Positions 50,187 to 59,833 of a stretch of 64,000 bases of DNA are shown here, piece after piece. The position numbers and the translations under genes are program-made. Positions within the stretch are counted from its first letter, which is position 1; each line of letters begins with the position of its first letter. The notes beneath the pieces are model-generated. The model worked only from the letters and a program-made list of their open reading frames with translations, did not search any database and was not told the origin of the DNA. This DNA is from Axinella damicornis (taxonomy: Eukaryota > Porifera > Demospongiae > Axinellida > Axinellidae), in assembly GCA_963931865.1 (NCBI GenBank), contig OZ007508.1, forward strand, positions 3,472,081-3,536,080. Reading direction: 5' to 3'.

Positions 50187-50383
50187 CACTGTTGTAGGTA
50201 TACCCTCTGGTTGCTGTGCGTGATGGAAAGCTATATAAGGTCTGCTAAAATCCTGCCAGTTAAGTTCTACGAACTCACCATATATTATGCGCAGTAGAAG
50301 GCTGTACATGTAGGAGGTTCCACGTGGGTGCGCTTTGTTTAGAATCTATTCCACGTGGTTGTTATTTTGGTGTAAACGCAACC
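50187..50383. promoter_or_regulatory. Shared upstream region of the divergent WDR77 and MRPL21 genes
   Basis: Only 197 bp separate the two start codons, so both promoters and 5' untranslated regions must lie here unless 5' exons are missing. TATATAAGG at about 50,232-50,240 and CCACGTGG-type E-box sequences (near 50,320 and 50,350) are visible. Shared regulation is inference. Confidence 0.6.
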
Positions 50384-53300
50384 ATGGCATTGGCTTCAGT
50401 GCTTGGAAGAATTGTCTGCTCCGTTCGTGCTGTTGTTCCACCTGTGCGTGGCGTCACTTCTGCTGCAGGGGGCCTTTGTAGCGCTGCAGCACTCAAGAGA
50501 GCTCCTGTTCTGAGTTCAACTGTTTCCCTAAGGTATACTGTTTCATATACCCAGGTAGACTAGTCCTAGTATTATTGGAGTTTTAGGTCCATACTGACTA
50601 GCTGCACTGACAGCATGAAGTCCTGTTGGGTGAAGGACTGCTCGGGCCACACCTCATTGGATAATTTACCTCATAAGGGAGAGACACTCCCATAGACACT
50701 GTAGTCGCAGCTACTATGGGGGCCAAGAAATATTGACCATCATTATTGCTGCTTGACCACTTGCAGGGGCAGATGGGGGGGGGGGGGGGGGGTCTGTAGC
50801 CCCCCCTTTCAATGACTGGTATTGGGTACGCCTATGGGCATGCCCCTAGTTGACAATATGCTTGCGCACAATCACCACACAGCGCACAATCACCACACAG
50901 CGCACAATCACCACACAGTGCACAATGCTGAGAAAGAGGTACCCCCTTCCCCATCGCAGTAGAGCCCCTCCCTTAGATTTTCCTGGATCCGACAAGTCAG
51001 ACATTCTGCATGACGGTTCTTATTGAACAGCATAACCAAAAGAGCAGAGTAGAGATATCTGGGTGTTCCAAGGTTTCCATAGAAACCCTGTTCAGCTACA
51101 GTTCTAATGTCTCAAGTTGAGTGACGAGGTTACTGCCATGCATGCTACTTGATGCAACTGTGATCAGGATCAAGCAGCAAGATTATTGATCGTTGACCAT
51201 TCGTCTTTCTGTTTGCTCCCGGAAAATGAACCTTGATCATTTCCCTTTGTTCCCTGTCACAAATGTAGACAGTACTGATGGGATCTGGTATGCTGGACTA
51301 TGCTCATTCACTCTGTTCTACTGTATAGCGGGGCATACGGTACGCGTCTTTAAAATTGATGCTGAAATTCTGTCCATTACTGGTCAGGTACAAAATGGAA
51401 GACCTAAACGCAGCTATGGCAAGATCCTTAAGCGAAGCTACATCGTTTTCATATGTACAAAGCCAGTGCTATTCGGAAGAACCCTTCCTCATCTTCAGAA
51501 GAAAACTTCCAAGAAGCCTTCCAAGAAGCCTTCCGGTTTGCAGCAAAGCTGCGCCACATACGCATGTCAGAAAAGCGTTCCAAATCTCCGCATCAATTTT
51601 AAAGACATGTACCATTGCTAGAGATCAAGCATGTGTTACTGATGTTCAATTTTTTTGATTTAGCCCCAGACTTCTTTCACCTTGCCTGCACTATGTCAAT
51701 GTTCAATGCACAGCCGGAGATGGAATTCAACAAAAGAAGGTACATGTACATGTATGTTGGTGCACACTTGCGAGCTAAGGTGATATGCAAATCGCAATAC
51801 ATCATGTGTAAATTTTGCTATGACAATAGGGAGTTCCAGAAAGAATATAGGTGCGGTCACTGAAGCAAAAAGAGGGGTGGGAACAAGTCCCAATTAGTGC
51901 CTGAACCAACATTCGAACGTTCGTTCGAATCTCCGAATGTTCGAAGGCAAAATTATGTTCGCACATAACCTATTTCTAATCAACGCACACCCCACATGCT
52001 ACCTTAAGCTAGCTGCAAGATGGCGGAGACTGAGGCTGCGCTGTTGGTGGCGTTCTCGATAGCGATGCAGGTAGCTCTGCTCGTCTGATAACAGGACACA
52101 AGACAGTGAAGTGCAAGTTGTGCAACAAAAGTTACGCTTACCATGGAGGGACGACCAACTTACACAACCACCTGAACTGCGTACACAGCAACGACGAAAT
52201 CGAAACACGATCCAACTCTGGATGCTTTTATCGCCCGATCAAAGTGTCCCACCAGTCGTGCAAAGCTAATCACTGACCGAATTGCCGATATGGTAGCGCA
52301 AGATGTTCGAATGTTAGTTACCGAATGTTTGAATGGGGGATTCCCCATTCGTTCAGGCCCTAGTCCCAATCAGGAAAGTAAGTATCTGCCTCAAAATTTG
52401 GAATGTGAATTTATGTAGATGAGATTATTGCATAGGAGAGATCTTTGTCCAAGTGCAATGCGTTGAGGCTGTGTGTGCATGTATCTTGTAGGTGCAGGCT
52501 TAGTCTCGTTCCCAGACCGTTTATCCAGCGCGTGTATCGCTTACAGTATAAGCGCGGAAATACGGTCTGGTAGGTATAGCCCACATTCCTTAAACTCTGC
52601 CAGAATCCGGGCGGATCCAATCAGATCGTAGAACAAGTAATCTCAATGACGTATACTAATATTGATGCCGGAAGTACAGAATTGCCAGCATGCAATAACA
52701 AGGTGTTGTCAAAACTTCTGGATTTCAGCATGTTAAAAATACTGCCAGCGCTACTCTCCAAGTTCAACAGCACCTCCATGCTCTGGAAGCACGCCTCGGA
52801 CACGCGGTCAGAAGGTAGAATCTCTCCTTCTGCTGCCTCTGACACAGCTCACAGCTCGCTGATCCCAGCATCCACAGATGGTGAAGTGCCCAGATGCCGA
52901 CGACTTGCGTGAGTCACTCGCAATGCTGCTGCAAAAAGGGCATTTCCAAACCAAGCCAAGCACAGTGATCGTGTGTCTACACTACTTGCCGCCTCTCTGA
53001 GCTCTAGTCTTCAAAGGCGGCTTCACTCTTGATGACCACGTGTGAAATTTTGATGCGTCCTGATAATTTCAACAAGTCCCAATTAACGGTAATGAGACCT
53101 TAGGAATGTGCACTATATCTACCAGACCCTTCCCCTGCACGCGATACTAAAAGCGATCCGTGCTGGGGTTGGTTGGGTCTGGGACCGAGACTAACAGCTA
53201 GCACTGTTTTGTGTACCTGCAGGTGTCCTTCAGCAAGTCAACACAGAGATTGAGGCCCAGTCACCCACTAAAGTGTTCGCCGTAGTGCATATAAGTAAGT

Positions 53301-53826
53301 ACTGTTCCAACAGCTTGACATATTTATGAATTCTCTCCCCAAGATGTACATTCACGTTTTATCCGGCCGGATTCTTTCATTGTGGGAGAGGAGAGATACA
53401 GGGTCTGGTAATTGGTATTGGTCAAGTGTGTGGATTTGGTGTGTACATATCTACATGTAGGTGGACGTCAGTTCAAGATCACTGCCAATGACCTGATTGT
53501 CGTCAATAGAATTGAAGCTGACATTGGGGAGCTGATATATCTGGAGAAGGTGGGTGACATGTATCATACTTGGGTGAGTATGACACTTGGTGGGTTGGGG
53601 GGGGCGGAGATATACCTCCTGGGTGACGTGTAACGATTGGTGTGAGTGAATGATACTTGGTGGGTGGGGGGCGGCAGATATCTGGAGAAGGTGGGTGACA
53701 TGTGTAGCGCTGTTGGGGTGGGGGGAGTGGGATGGTAACACACTTAGGGGTGAGATATGTATGTGGAGAAAGGTGGAGGGCATGTGTAACACTTGGGGGT
53801 CTGATGTATCTGGAGAAAGGAGAAAG

Positions 53827-53858
<32 letters not shown>

Positions 53859-55694
53859 TGTGTTGCCAATTGGAGAAAGTGGCTGGGGTGCTTAGCAAGT
53901 CATGATCAGAAAGGGCATCCGAATCAGTGGTGATCTAAATGTCAACATGGCTAGCAGTAGCTTCACCTACAATGTGAGGTTAACCCCTTCCTGCTCTGTA
54001 TCCTGGTATTACCACTCCTTGCGTATTTAACAGTCTCTCAAAGAGTTACAAGCCAAGAGGAGAGTATGTTTATGTTGCCATAACAACCATCTCACTCTCC
54101 AACACATGCAGGTTCTCTTAGCTGGATCAGAGAACTTCACTCTCATTGGAACACCACTGATGAGGTACTGCAGCTGTTGCCCACTGTGTTGATACCGGCC
54201 ATGTCTCTTCTTTAGAGTGTGTACTAGGTATAATTTACAAGTCTAATCCGCCCCTGAGCACCCCACTATGGTGTTACAATAGTCATGTGCCTCACTAGAC
54301 CCACCCCTGAACACCCCACTGCAGCGTTACAATGGTCATGTGCGTCACTAGTCCCNNNNNNNNNNNNNNNNNNNNNNNNNNNNNNNNNNNNNNNNNNNNN
54401 NNNNNNNNNNNNNNNNNNNNNNNNNNNNNNNNNNNNNNNNNNNNNNNNNNNNNNNNNNNNNNNNNNNNNNNNNNNNNNNNNNNNNNNNNNNNNNNNNNNN
54501 NNNNNNNNNNNNNNNNNNNNNNNNNNNNNNNNNNNNNNNNNNNNNNNNNNNNNNNGACCCCCCCACTGCAGCGTTACAATGGTCATGTGCATCACTATAG
54601 TCGTACCCCCCAAACCCTCACTGCTGTTCCTCAGTGATTATGGCCGTGTGCTACCTTTATATCTGCTTCCATGTGCTCAGTAAGGATCTGGTGAGAGTGA
54701 AAGCCACTGTGACTGAGCACAGCAGAACGGCGAAGGTGATAGTGTTCAAGAAGAAAAGAAGAAAAAATTACAAACGGAAGCAAGGTATGTTCGTGACTTA
54801 CAACCTGTCGACAGAATAATATTTACAATCACATCCTCATCCCAAGTGAAAATGAAACGTGTGGTCTTAACTCTTTACCAACCATAAGAAGAAGCAGAAA
54901 AGCATATCACACCTCTATATACCGTAGTTGCACGTTATTAGGCGCACTTATAGGCGCATATTCACTGTTAGGTGCAGGTTCAACTCTCGTCCCAAGTACT
55001 CGCTGTTAAGCGCTGCAGTCTTCTTCCAGAAACTCTGCCATTTTCGATCCTACGGAGTGGAAAAAATTGAATTGAAGTGCACTTCCTATCCGAGGAATGT
55101 CGTTCATTATTAGGCACATCTCGCTTATAGGCGTATATTTTCTGTTATAGGTGCATGCATCTAATAACAGTATAGTCTATACCGTCACAGCAAGTGCCGT
55201 CATTAGTTGGTAAAGAGTTAAAGGGAGATCATACCAAATACGGAGGGGGAAGGCCTAAGTTAGTTGGTTGCATGTCTGGTAGACAGAGGGTAGACGCATG
55301 GGGGCTGACAAAGAATTTTGTGGCTCTTTCTTGTAATGTCAGTCCGACGGCTGGATGCCAGTGTGTTCACAAGGTGGCATCAACACCAGTTGTTCACGAT
55401 GCCAGGACGGGTCAACATGAAACGGGAATTATGCCGTAATGTTGCTTACCCCTAACACCTAAAGTTCTATGTGGATGTAAGGACAACTTCAGAGTTTGGG
55501 CTGAAACTGGAATATTCTGGAAATGCATGGCACTCCACCACTGAATTAGAGTGCACTTCTTCTCTATGCAGAGTTGGCGTGCAAGTTTTTGCATATTGGT
55601 GTTTGATTGTCTTTATTGTCACTTTGCAGGCCATCGCCAGGATATCACGATTCTGAGAATCAACAGCATTGAACTGACTCCAAATCTGAAATGA
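50384..55694 (+). CDS. mrpl21: Mitochondrial ribosomal protein L21 (bL21m)
   Basis: A component of the large mitoribosomal subunit. Exons found: 50384-50532 (ATG in ACCATGG context; an arginine-, alanine- and serine-rich mitochondrial leader), 53223-53294 ([16 protein letters not shown]), 53461-53549 ([18 protein letters not shown]), 54112-54164 ([16 protein letters not shown]), 54681-54784 ([20 protein letters not shown]) and 55630-55694 ([14 protein letters not shown]). The blocks follow human MRPL21 in order, including the basic loop and the [10 protein letters not shown]-terminus. Phases agree from 53223 onward. The first exon ends in phase 2 whereas 53223 needs one preceding base, so an exon between them is missing from my model. 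A frame-compatible candidate at 51664-51739 fits only if the acceptor at 53233 is used, which would lose VLQQ, so I leave it out. A 200-N gap falls in the 54165-54680 intron. Confidence 0.93.
50775..50792. repeat. Poly-G run in a GCAGGGGCA...TAGCCCCCC context
   Basis: Flanks GCAGGGGCAGATGG and GTAGCCCCCCCTTT resemble the ends of the MITE at 20,516-20,834. It is probably a collapsed or much-deleted relative. Confidence 0.5.
50864..50926. repeat. 18-bp tandem repeat, about 3.4 copies
   Basis: Direct copies of GCGCACAATCACCACACA in the first MRPL21 intron. Confidence 0.85.
51895..52362 (+). mobile_element. hAT-type transposon remnant with BED zinc finger fragment and 8-bp TSD
   Basis: The ends are TAGTGCCTGAAC (51895) and GTTCAGGCCCTA (to 52362), imperfect inverted repeats. 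The flanks are both GTCCCAAT (51887-51894 and 52363-52370), the 8-bp duplication expected for hAT. Inside, a plus-strand frame encodes a BED zinc finger ([27 protein letters not shown]). After a frameshift comes a ZBED-like linker ([26 protein letters not shown]). The catalytic core is absent, so it is an internally deleted, non-autonomous copy. It lies in an MRPL21 intron. Confidence 0.82.
52503..52585 (+). repeat. Dispersed repeat, TAGTCTCGTTCCCAGACC copy
   Basis: It shares its start (AGTCTCGTTCCCAGACC) and end (TATAGCCCAC) with 39,546-39,650, with a GCGCG..ATCGC centre. An inverted relative lies at 53,118-53,196 in the same intron. Confidence 0.65.
53118..53196 (-). repeat. Dispersed repeat, inverted copy of the 52,503 unit
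   Basis: Read on the minus strand it begins TTAGTCTCGGTCCCAGACC and contains an ATCGCTTTTAGTATCGCG core and GGTCTGGTAGATATAG end, matching 52,503-52,585. The pair could form a long hairpin in the MRPL21 pre-mRNA. Confidence 0.6.
53828..53856. repeat. 29-base poly-G run
   Basis: It lies in the MRPL21 intron after degenerate GTGGGTGACATGTGT-type repeats (53,550-53,870) that echo the adjacent exon end (CTGGAGAAGGTGGGTGACAT). These appear to be partial duplications of the splice-donor region. Confidence 0.8.
54253..54355. repeat. About 50-bp minisatellite left of the assembly gap
   Basis: Units contain CCCCACTGCAGCGTTACAAT and GGTCATGTGC. Two are seen left of the gap and another right of it (54,556-54,610). 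Confidence 0.8.
54356..54555. other. Assembly gap of exactly 200 N
   Basis: The round length suggests a placeholder rather than a measured size. The same tandem unit on both sides indicates an unresolved minisatellite within an MRPL21 intron. Confidence 0.98.
54915..55165 (+). repeat. Dispersed repeat with GGCGCAC...TTAGGCGCA motifs
   Basis: It contains repeated TTATTAGGCRCA / TTATAGGCG / CTGTTAGGTGCA motifs and GAAGTGCACTTCCTATCCGA. Related segments: 59,120-59,215 (inverted) and 61,313-61,420 (shares AGTGCACTTCCTAT and CGAGGAATCTCATTC). It lies in the last MRPL21 intron. Confidence 0.6.
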
Positions 55695-55882
55695 TATTAT
55701 AGTGGCAGTTATTGTATGATGCAAAACCAGAGGAAGTCCGACACAATGATGTCACAGTCCATTCGTACATGCTTTACTTTCAAAAGCAGAACGGCATATG
55801 AAATACGGGCAGGGATGGGACTGCATCAGGTTCAGTAGTTTTTCATCCTTGCTAATGCTACAGGGCTTGTCAAAAGTACCTG
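55695..55882. other. Spacer between the MRPL21 stop and a convergent exon
   Basis: Only 188 bp separate the MRPL21 stop from the stop of the minus-strand exon below, so the two 3' untranslated regions may overlap. Confidence 0.5.
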
Positions 55883-56286
55883 TCACTGGTTGCCTGACTG
55901 GAATTCAAGGACTATAAATCTGGATGTTGCAGGTTGGTCGATTGTCTGGTGGCAGGTAGCTTGAAAACACTTCCTGAACCTTTTGCAGCCCCATCCCATT
56001 CCTGGAGTGCTTCTGATGCCTGCTGTTTGGCTTTGGAAGAGCATGCGCAAATAGATCGTCGTGTCATACTCCTCTACTATGTAGCCTTGGAGATGATTCT
56101 CTGTTGCTAAGTAATCATGATTTTGGAAATGAATACTACAGATTTGGGACCAGTTATGGTGTGGCAGTGCATGCATGAACCAGTTGAGTGATGCACAGCA
56201 CTGCTGCCAAACATGAAGTTGTTTCCCTGACGTGTGTGGGGTAGAGTGCATGCATGACTGTGGAACAGTGTATATCAAACGGTCAC
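55883..56286 (-). CDS. Probable 3'-terminal exon of an unknown gene
   Basis: On the minus strand, after a good acceptor (CCCCCATTTCAG at about 56,298-56,287), a frame of about 134 codons runs to a stop at 55883. It starts DRLIYTVPQSC, includes a tryptophan- and histidine-rich stretch (LHVWQQCCASLNWFMHALP) and GMGWGCKRFRKCFQ, and ends IVLEFQSGNQ. Its composition looks like a folded, cysteine-containing domain rather than noise. I do not recognise the family. Upstream exons, which must supply one base to complete the first codon, were not found. Confidence 0.45.
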
Positions 56287-56362
56287 CTGAAATGGGGGAC
56301 CATATAATATTATAATGCTCATGCAGTGTACGTATTAAGGAAGCCTCAACTTTTTTATACAC

Positions 56363-57204
56363 TTCATGCAGCTAGTAGACAAGTGTCTGCCTTTGCTTTT
56401 ATGAAGCTTGACGGAATTCGATGGCCGCGGGTGACTCCTTAGCCTCGTTCCCAGGTGAGGCTCCTATAAATTTAAGACAACAAGATTCACTGCTGCAAAG
56501 TCGCAGGACTTGTGCTTTAACCCGATTGATGAAGGCGTGGAATAGCATGCACCAGTTCTACATAGCTAACATTAATTTTTGTTGCTATACATGACGTGCA
56601 TTTGTGCTGCTATGCACTGACTCAAACTATATATACTGTAATGCAAGGTCAGTTATATAACAATTACACTGTGCAAGTTTTGTTCATGACAAATTGGAAT
56701 ATTATATAGTAAGGTGCCTGGGTGCTGGCAAAGCATATATTACCATGGTGTTCACCTCAATCCCGCAGACACTCATTCAATCTTACAAGTTAGCAGCTGA
56801 CATAGCTGTTGAAGGCCACTAAGTTAGCCCTTGTGTGTCCTACTTCCTACTTTGGCCCAAGAATGAACCTGCATGGGTAACTTTTATAACTGAGTTTGGC
56901 AAGGATTTCAACACCAAAACACAGATGATGCACTCTCACGATCACTGTAACCATCGATACAAACACTGACACTCTGAATGGGGAAACACTAAATACAATT
57001 TTATAGGGAAGTGGATATTGGTGCGGCAGGAGGATAGGTGATGGACACACATGCACATTCAGCACTGGCCCTGGGCTCTGCCAGCCATAACTTACCCTAA
57101 CCATTGCCCTACATGACATTGTACTTCCTGCCGGACCAATTCACTTTCCTAATAACATGGCATAGCACAGTCTAGTCACTGGCAATACTGAGCCTGGATC
57201 TATA
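56363..57204. other. Intergenic or intronic sequence without recognised genes
   Basis: The region includes fragments of the TAGCCTCGTTCCCAGG repeat (near 56,441). The ORF at 56,847-57,119 (minus) has no recognisable features. Confidence 0.45.
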
Positions 57205-57745
57205 TATGGGTAATGCTGGTAATGCTGGTAATGTAGGTAATACTGGTAATGTAGGTAATGCTGGTAATGTAGGTAATACTGGGTACTGGTAATGTGGGTA
57301 GATCTACTGCTGGTAATGCTGGCATGTAAAGTGCAGCTAATGTGGGTAATGCGTAATGTTGGCAATGCTGATAATATCAGCAGCTGGTAATGGTGGGTGA
57401 TGCTGGTAATAGTGTGGGTAATGCTGGTAATGTGGGTAATGTTCCCGATAGCTATATACCAGCATTGCCCACATTACAAGATTGCCCATAATTATTACCA
57501 GCATTAGTCTCGTGTGCTAGGAAACAATATACAGCTGACCTGCAAGACTACACAAGTCATGATTGCCCACATTAGCTACCAGCATTCCCGCCACCTGCAG
57601 CATTGGACCAATGGCCACATACAAAATTATTACCAGCACATGATTTAGTCTCGTGTGCCAGGAAAAAATATACAGCAGACCTGCAAGACTACACAAGTCA
57701 TGATTGCCCACATTACCAGCATACCAGCATTACCAGCATAATTAG
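57205..57745. repeat. Inverted minisatellite: GGTAATGCT units then their complement
   Basis: At 57,205-57,440 the sequence is built of GGTAATGCTGGTAATGTGG-like units (9-18 bp). At 57,455-57,745 the complementary motif (CCCACATTACCAGCATTA) dominates. A segment of about 75 bp with TACACAAGTCATGATTGCCC is directly duplicated (57,504-57,580 and 57,647-57,722). The whole can fold into a long hairpin. Confidence 0.75.
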
Positions 57746-57788
57746 TAAATATTATTAATTACAACTAAACATTGACTTTGTAGGTAAC

Positions 57789-57908
57789 ACATTAACCTCG
57801 TTCCAAGGCTCCTCGCCGTCTCGGGCCTGGGAAGGAGGCTAATAACATGTGACTTTCTCCACCTGACTTTTTCCTCGTTCTCAGGCAAGAGCCTGGGAAC
57901 GAGGCTCC
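57789..57908. repeat. Two palindromic copies of the CCTCGTTCCCAGGC repeat
   Basis: CCTCGTTCCAAGGCTCC...GGGCCTGGGAAGGAGGCT and CCTCGTTCTCAGGC.AGAGCCTGGGAACGAGGCT lie back to back. The second is almost a perfect short hairpin, and both belong to the dispersed family seen at 39,546. Confidence 0.65.
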
Positions 57909-58204
57909 GAGTTCAGCGTGCACGTATACAACGCCCGCGCCGATCACCCTTCACGCAGTAGGCCGATTGTCGAGTCTCTCTAGCTGTCTGTCGAGTGCAG
58001 TGATATAGAACGTACGTATAGTTCGTTGTTGACAAAGATGACAAGTCCTGCTATGGAGTAGCGGTAACAGTGCAAGTCATTGACTTGCGATTATACTTAG
58101 CTAGCTAGCTAGCTAGCTAAATCTATAAGATTTACATCATGTACATGTAGTGCTAAGACTGCGTGTTGTATGTGTACCCTTTCCTGCAGGTGTGTTGGCT
58201 TACC

Positions 58205-58446
58205 ATGGCGAGGTGGGACGGTGTCATGGGCTGGGACGAGTGGTCGGCTAGACACGCGGAGAGGGAATTTGTTTTACCACAGAGATCGAGGATGAGAGCC
58301 AACCCCAAAGCACAGAAGGAAGTTGAGACGAGTTTTGTGGGTAGTATATGGCCGTGGGTGTCTGGACGGAAGCCGAGGAGGGAGAGGGAGGAGGAGCTGA
58401 AACGTGCGAAGAAGGCACTTGAGGATCCAGAGCGTAGACGCTGGTG
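58205..58446 (+). CDS. Possible first coding exon, unknown basic protein
   Basis: ATG in ACCATGG context (58205) opens 80 codons to a good donor (TGGTG|gtatgt). A CpG-containing promoter-like stretch lies about 250 bp upstream and a splice acceptor (CCTGCAG) at 58,184-58,190. The product starts MARWDGVMGWDEWSARHAER, has a WPWVSG segment and then a long charged arginine- and glutamate-rich helix-like part. No downstream exon was identified. I do not recognise it; it could be a small mitochondrial or nuclear protein. Confidence 0.4.
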
Positions 58447-59833
58447 GTATGTATTTATGACAGAATAATGTAGGCTGATCCACTTGTAATCCTCCATGTT
58501 TTGGCTCTACGAATGGTTTGCAAACACGGCAGGGGCGTAGCTAGCTAGGATTTGGAGACCGAAGGGGCATGGAGTTCACAGCGCGCGGCGAAAATTTTCG
58601 AGCTAACTAACCTAAACCCCTGTAACCCCCAATCTCTCCCCCCAACCAATCAACCAGTCACTCCATTGTGCCACTTTCATATGTGTCTTTGTGGTAGTCA
58701 TTATTTTAACATATATACACCCTGCTCATATTCATATTCTTTTCATTTTCAGTATAAAATGAAAAGTTCATACCTAATTCTGTTAAGCACGCATCATCTA
58801 TCTCTGTGTTTAAAAGATTGTTACATTCTATGTAGGTAGGTATATAATGTTTGTTTTCACCTTAAGGCTCATGTATCACATTAGCATTACTGCTATTCAT
58901 GTTGCCTTGTGTTTATAACACGAATTTCATAGAAAAAATAAAAAATAAAAAAATAAAAAAAATACTCACGGTGCACTACCACTTTTGTACATGTATGCGC
59001 GATGGCCCCCATGGGCTCAGCATTCTCGTTATTCATGAGTGCGCGAAAACAGTTGCTCTCGAAATGCTAGCCTACAGCAATATGCCGGTGCCCTGACTGT
59101 CCCAGACTTGCAGCACTATCCGCGTTAATAGCTGAGACAAGAGTCGAACCTGTGCCTAACAGCGAATATGTGCCTATAGGCGAGTTGTGCCTAATAATGC
59201 GCGACGGTGGTATGTGGCAGAAGCAGTTCAACCAATAATGGTGTATGCATCTACCACACTTTGGCAAAGTGAGAAAACTTCCTCTTAATGCATTAACCCC
59301 TTCTGTTCATCACAGCAAAAATAGTAGGATTATGTATCCGCATCATGCCTCGAGCATATGCCGCATGCATACGTACACGTGACCTGACCACGTGCTTAGC
59401 TATGAGCATCTATGATCTAGCTATAGCGTGAGTTTGAGAGTGTGGAGCTGAGATTGCGCTCGCTGTTCGACTCCACGTGTAACAGCTGGTCTAGCTCACT
59501 TGTAGCCTAGCCTCTGGCCATGCAAGACTATTGTGGAGTTGCGGTAGCTATAAACAGATGTCAACTGCACTAATTATTCGACTCTATATGTATAGCTTCT
59601 CGAGCTCTGCAAGCCCAGGAGGCACCGCTTGCTTGTCCAGTGAGCTGAGTCTCTAGGTTGTAAATCTCACACCGTCGAGTTCCTTGTGGTAAATAAAACT
59701 GAATTGGCTGGCCGGAAACCTGCTAGTTATCATTCCTGAGTGTGACATGTACCGGTACGTATGTACATACGTAGGTTGCAATGATGCCCATTCCAGTCAC
59801 CACAAGTATAATGACCCAACTTAGTATACGCAC
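58447..59833. other. No gene recognised
   Basis: The region has a GGCAGGGGCGTAGCTAGC start of a MITE-like repeat (58,530), an AAAAATA-rich tract (58,934-58,962) and the inverted dispersed repeat at 59,120-59,215. The next kelch exon on the minus strand should lie below 59,834 but was not seen. Confidence 0.45.
59120..59215 (-). repeat. Dispersed repeat, inverted copy of the 54,915 unit
   Basis: Read on the minus strand, CGCATTATTAGGCACAACTC, CCTATAGGCACATATTCGCT and GTTAGGCACAGGTTCGACTC match 54,930-55,000 in order. Confidence 0.65.

Noticed and set aside
51193..51658. Overlapping plus-strand ORFs of 100-142 codons in the first MRPL21 intron
   Set aside because: Three frames are open over the same stretch because of a short CCAAGAAGCCTT duplication; none has a recognisable domain or fits the MRPL21 phases.
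52621..52960. Minus-strand open frames with coding-like composition ([18 protein letters not shown]) in an MRPL21 intron
   Set aside because: The two coding-like segments are separated by a stop with no clear intron, and I recognise no family; possibly an old transposon or gene fragment, but not supportable as a feature.
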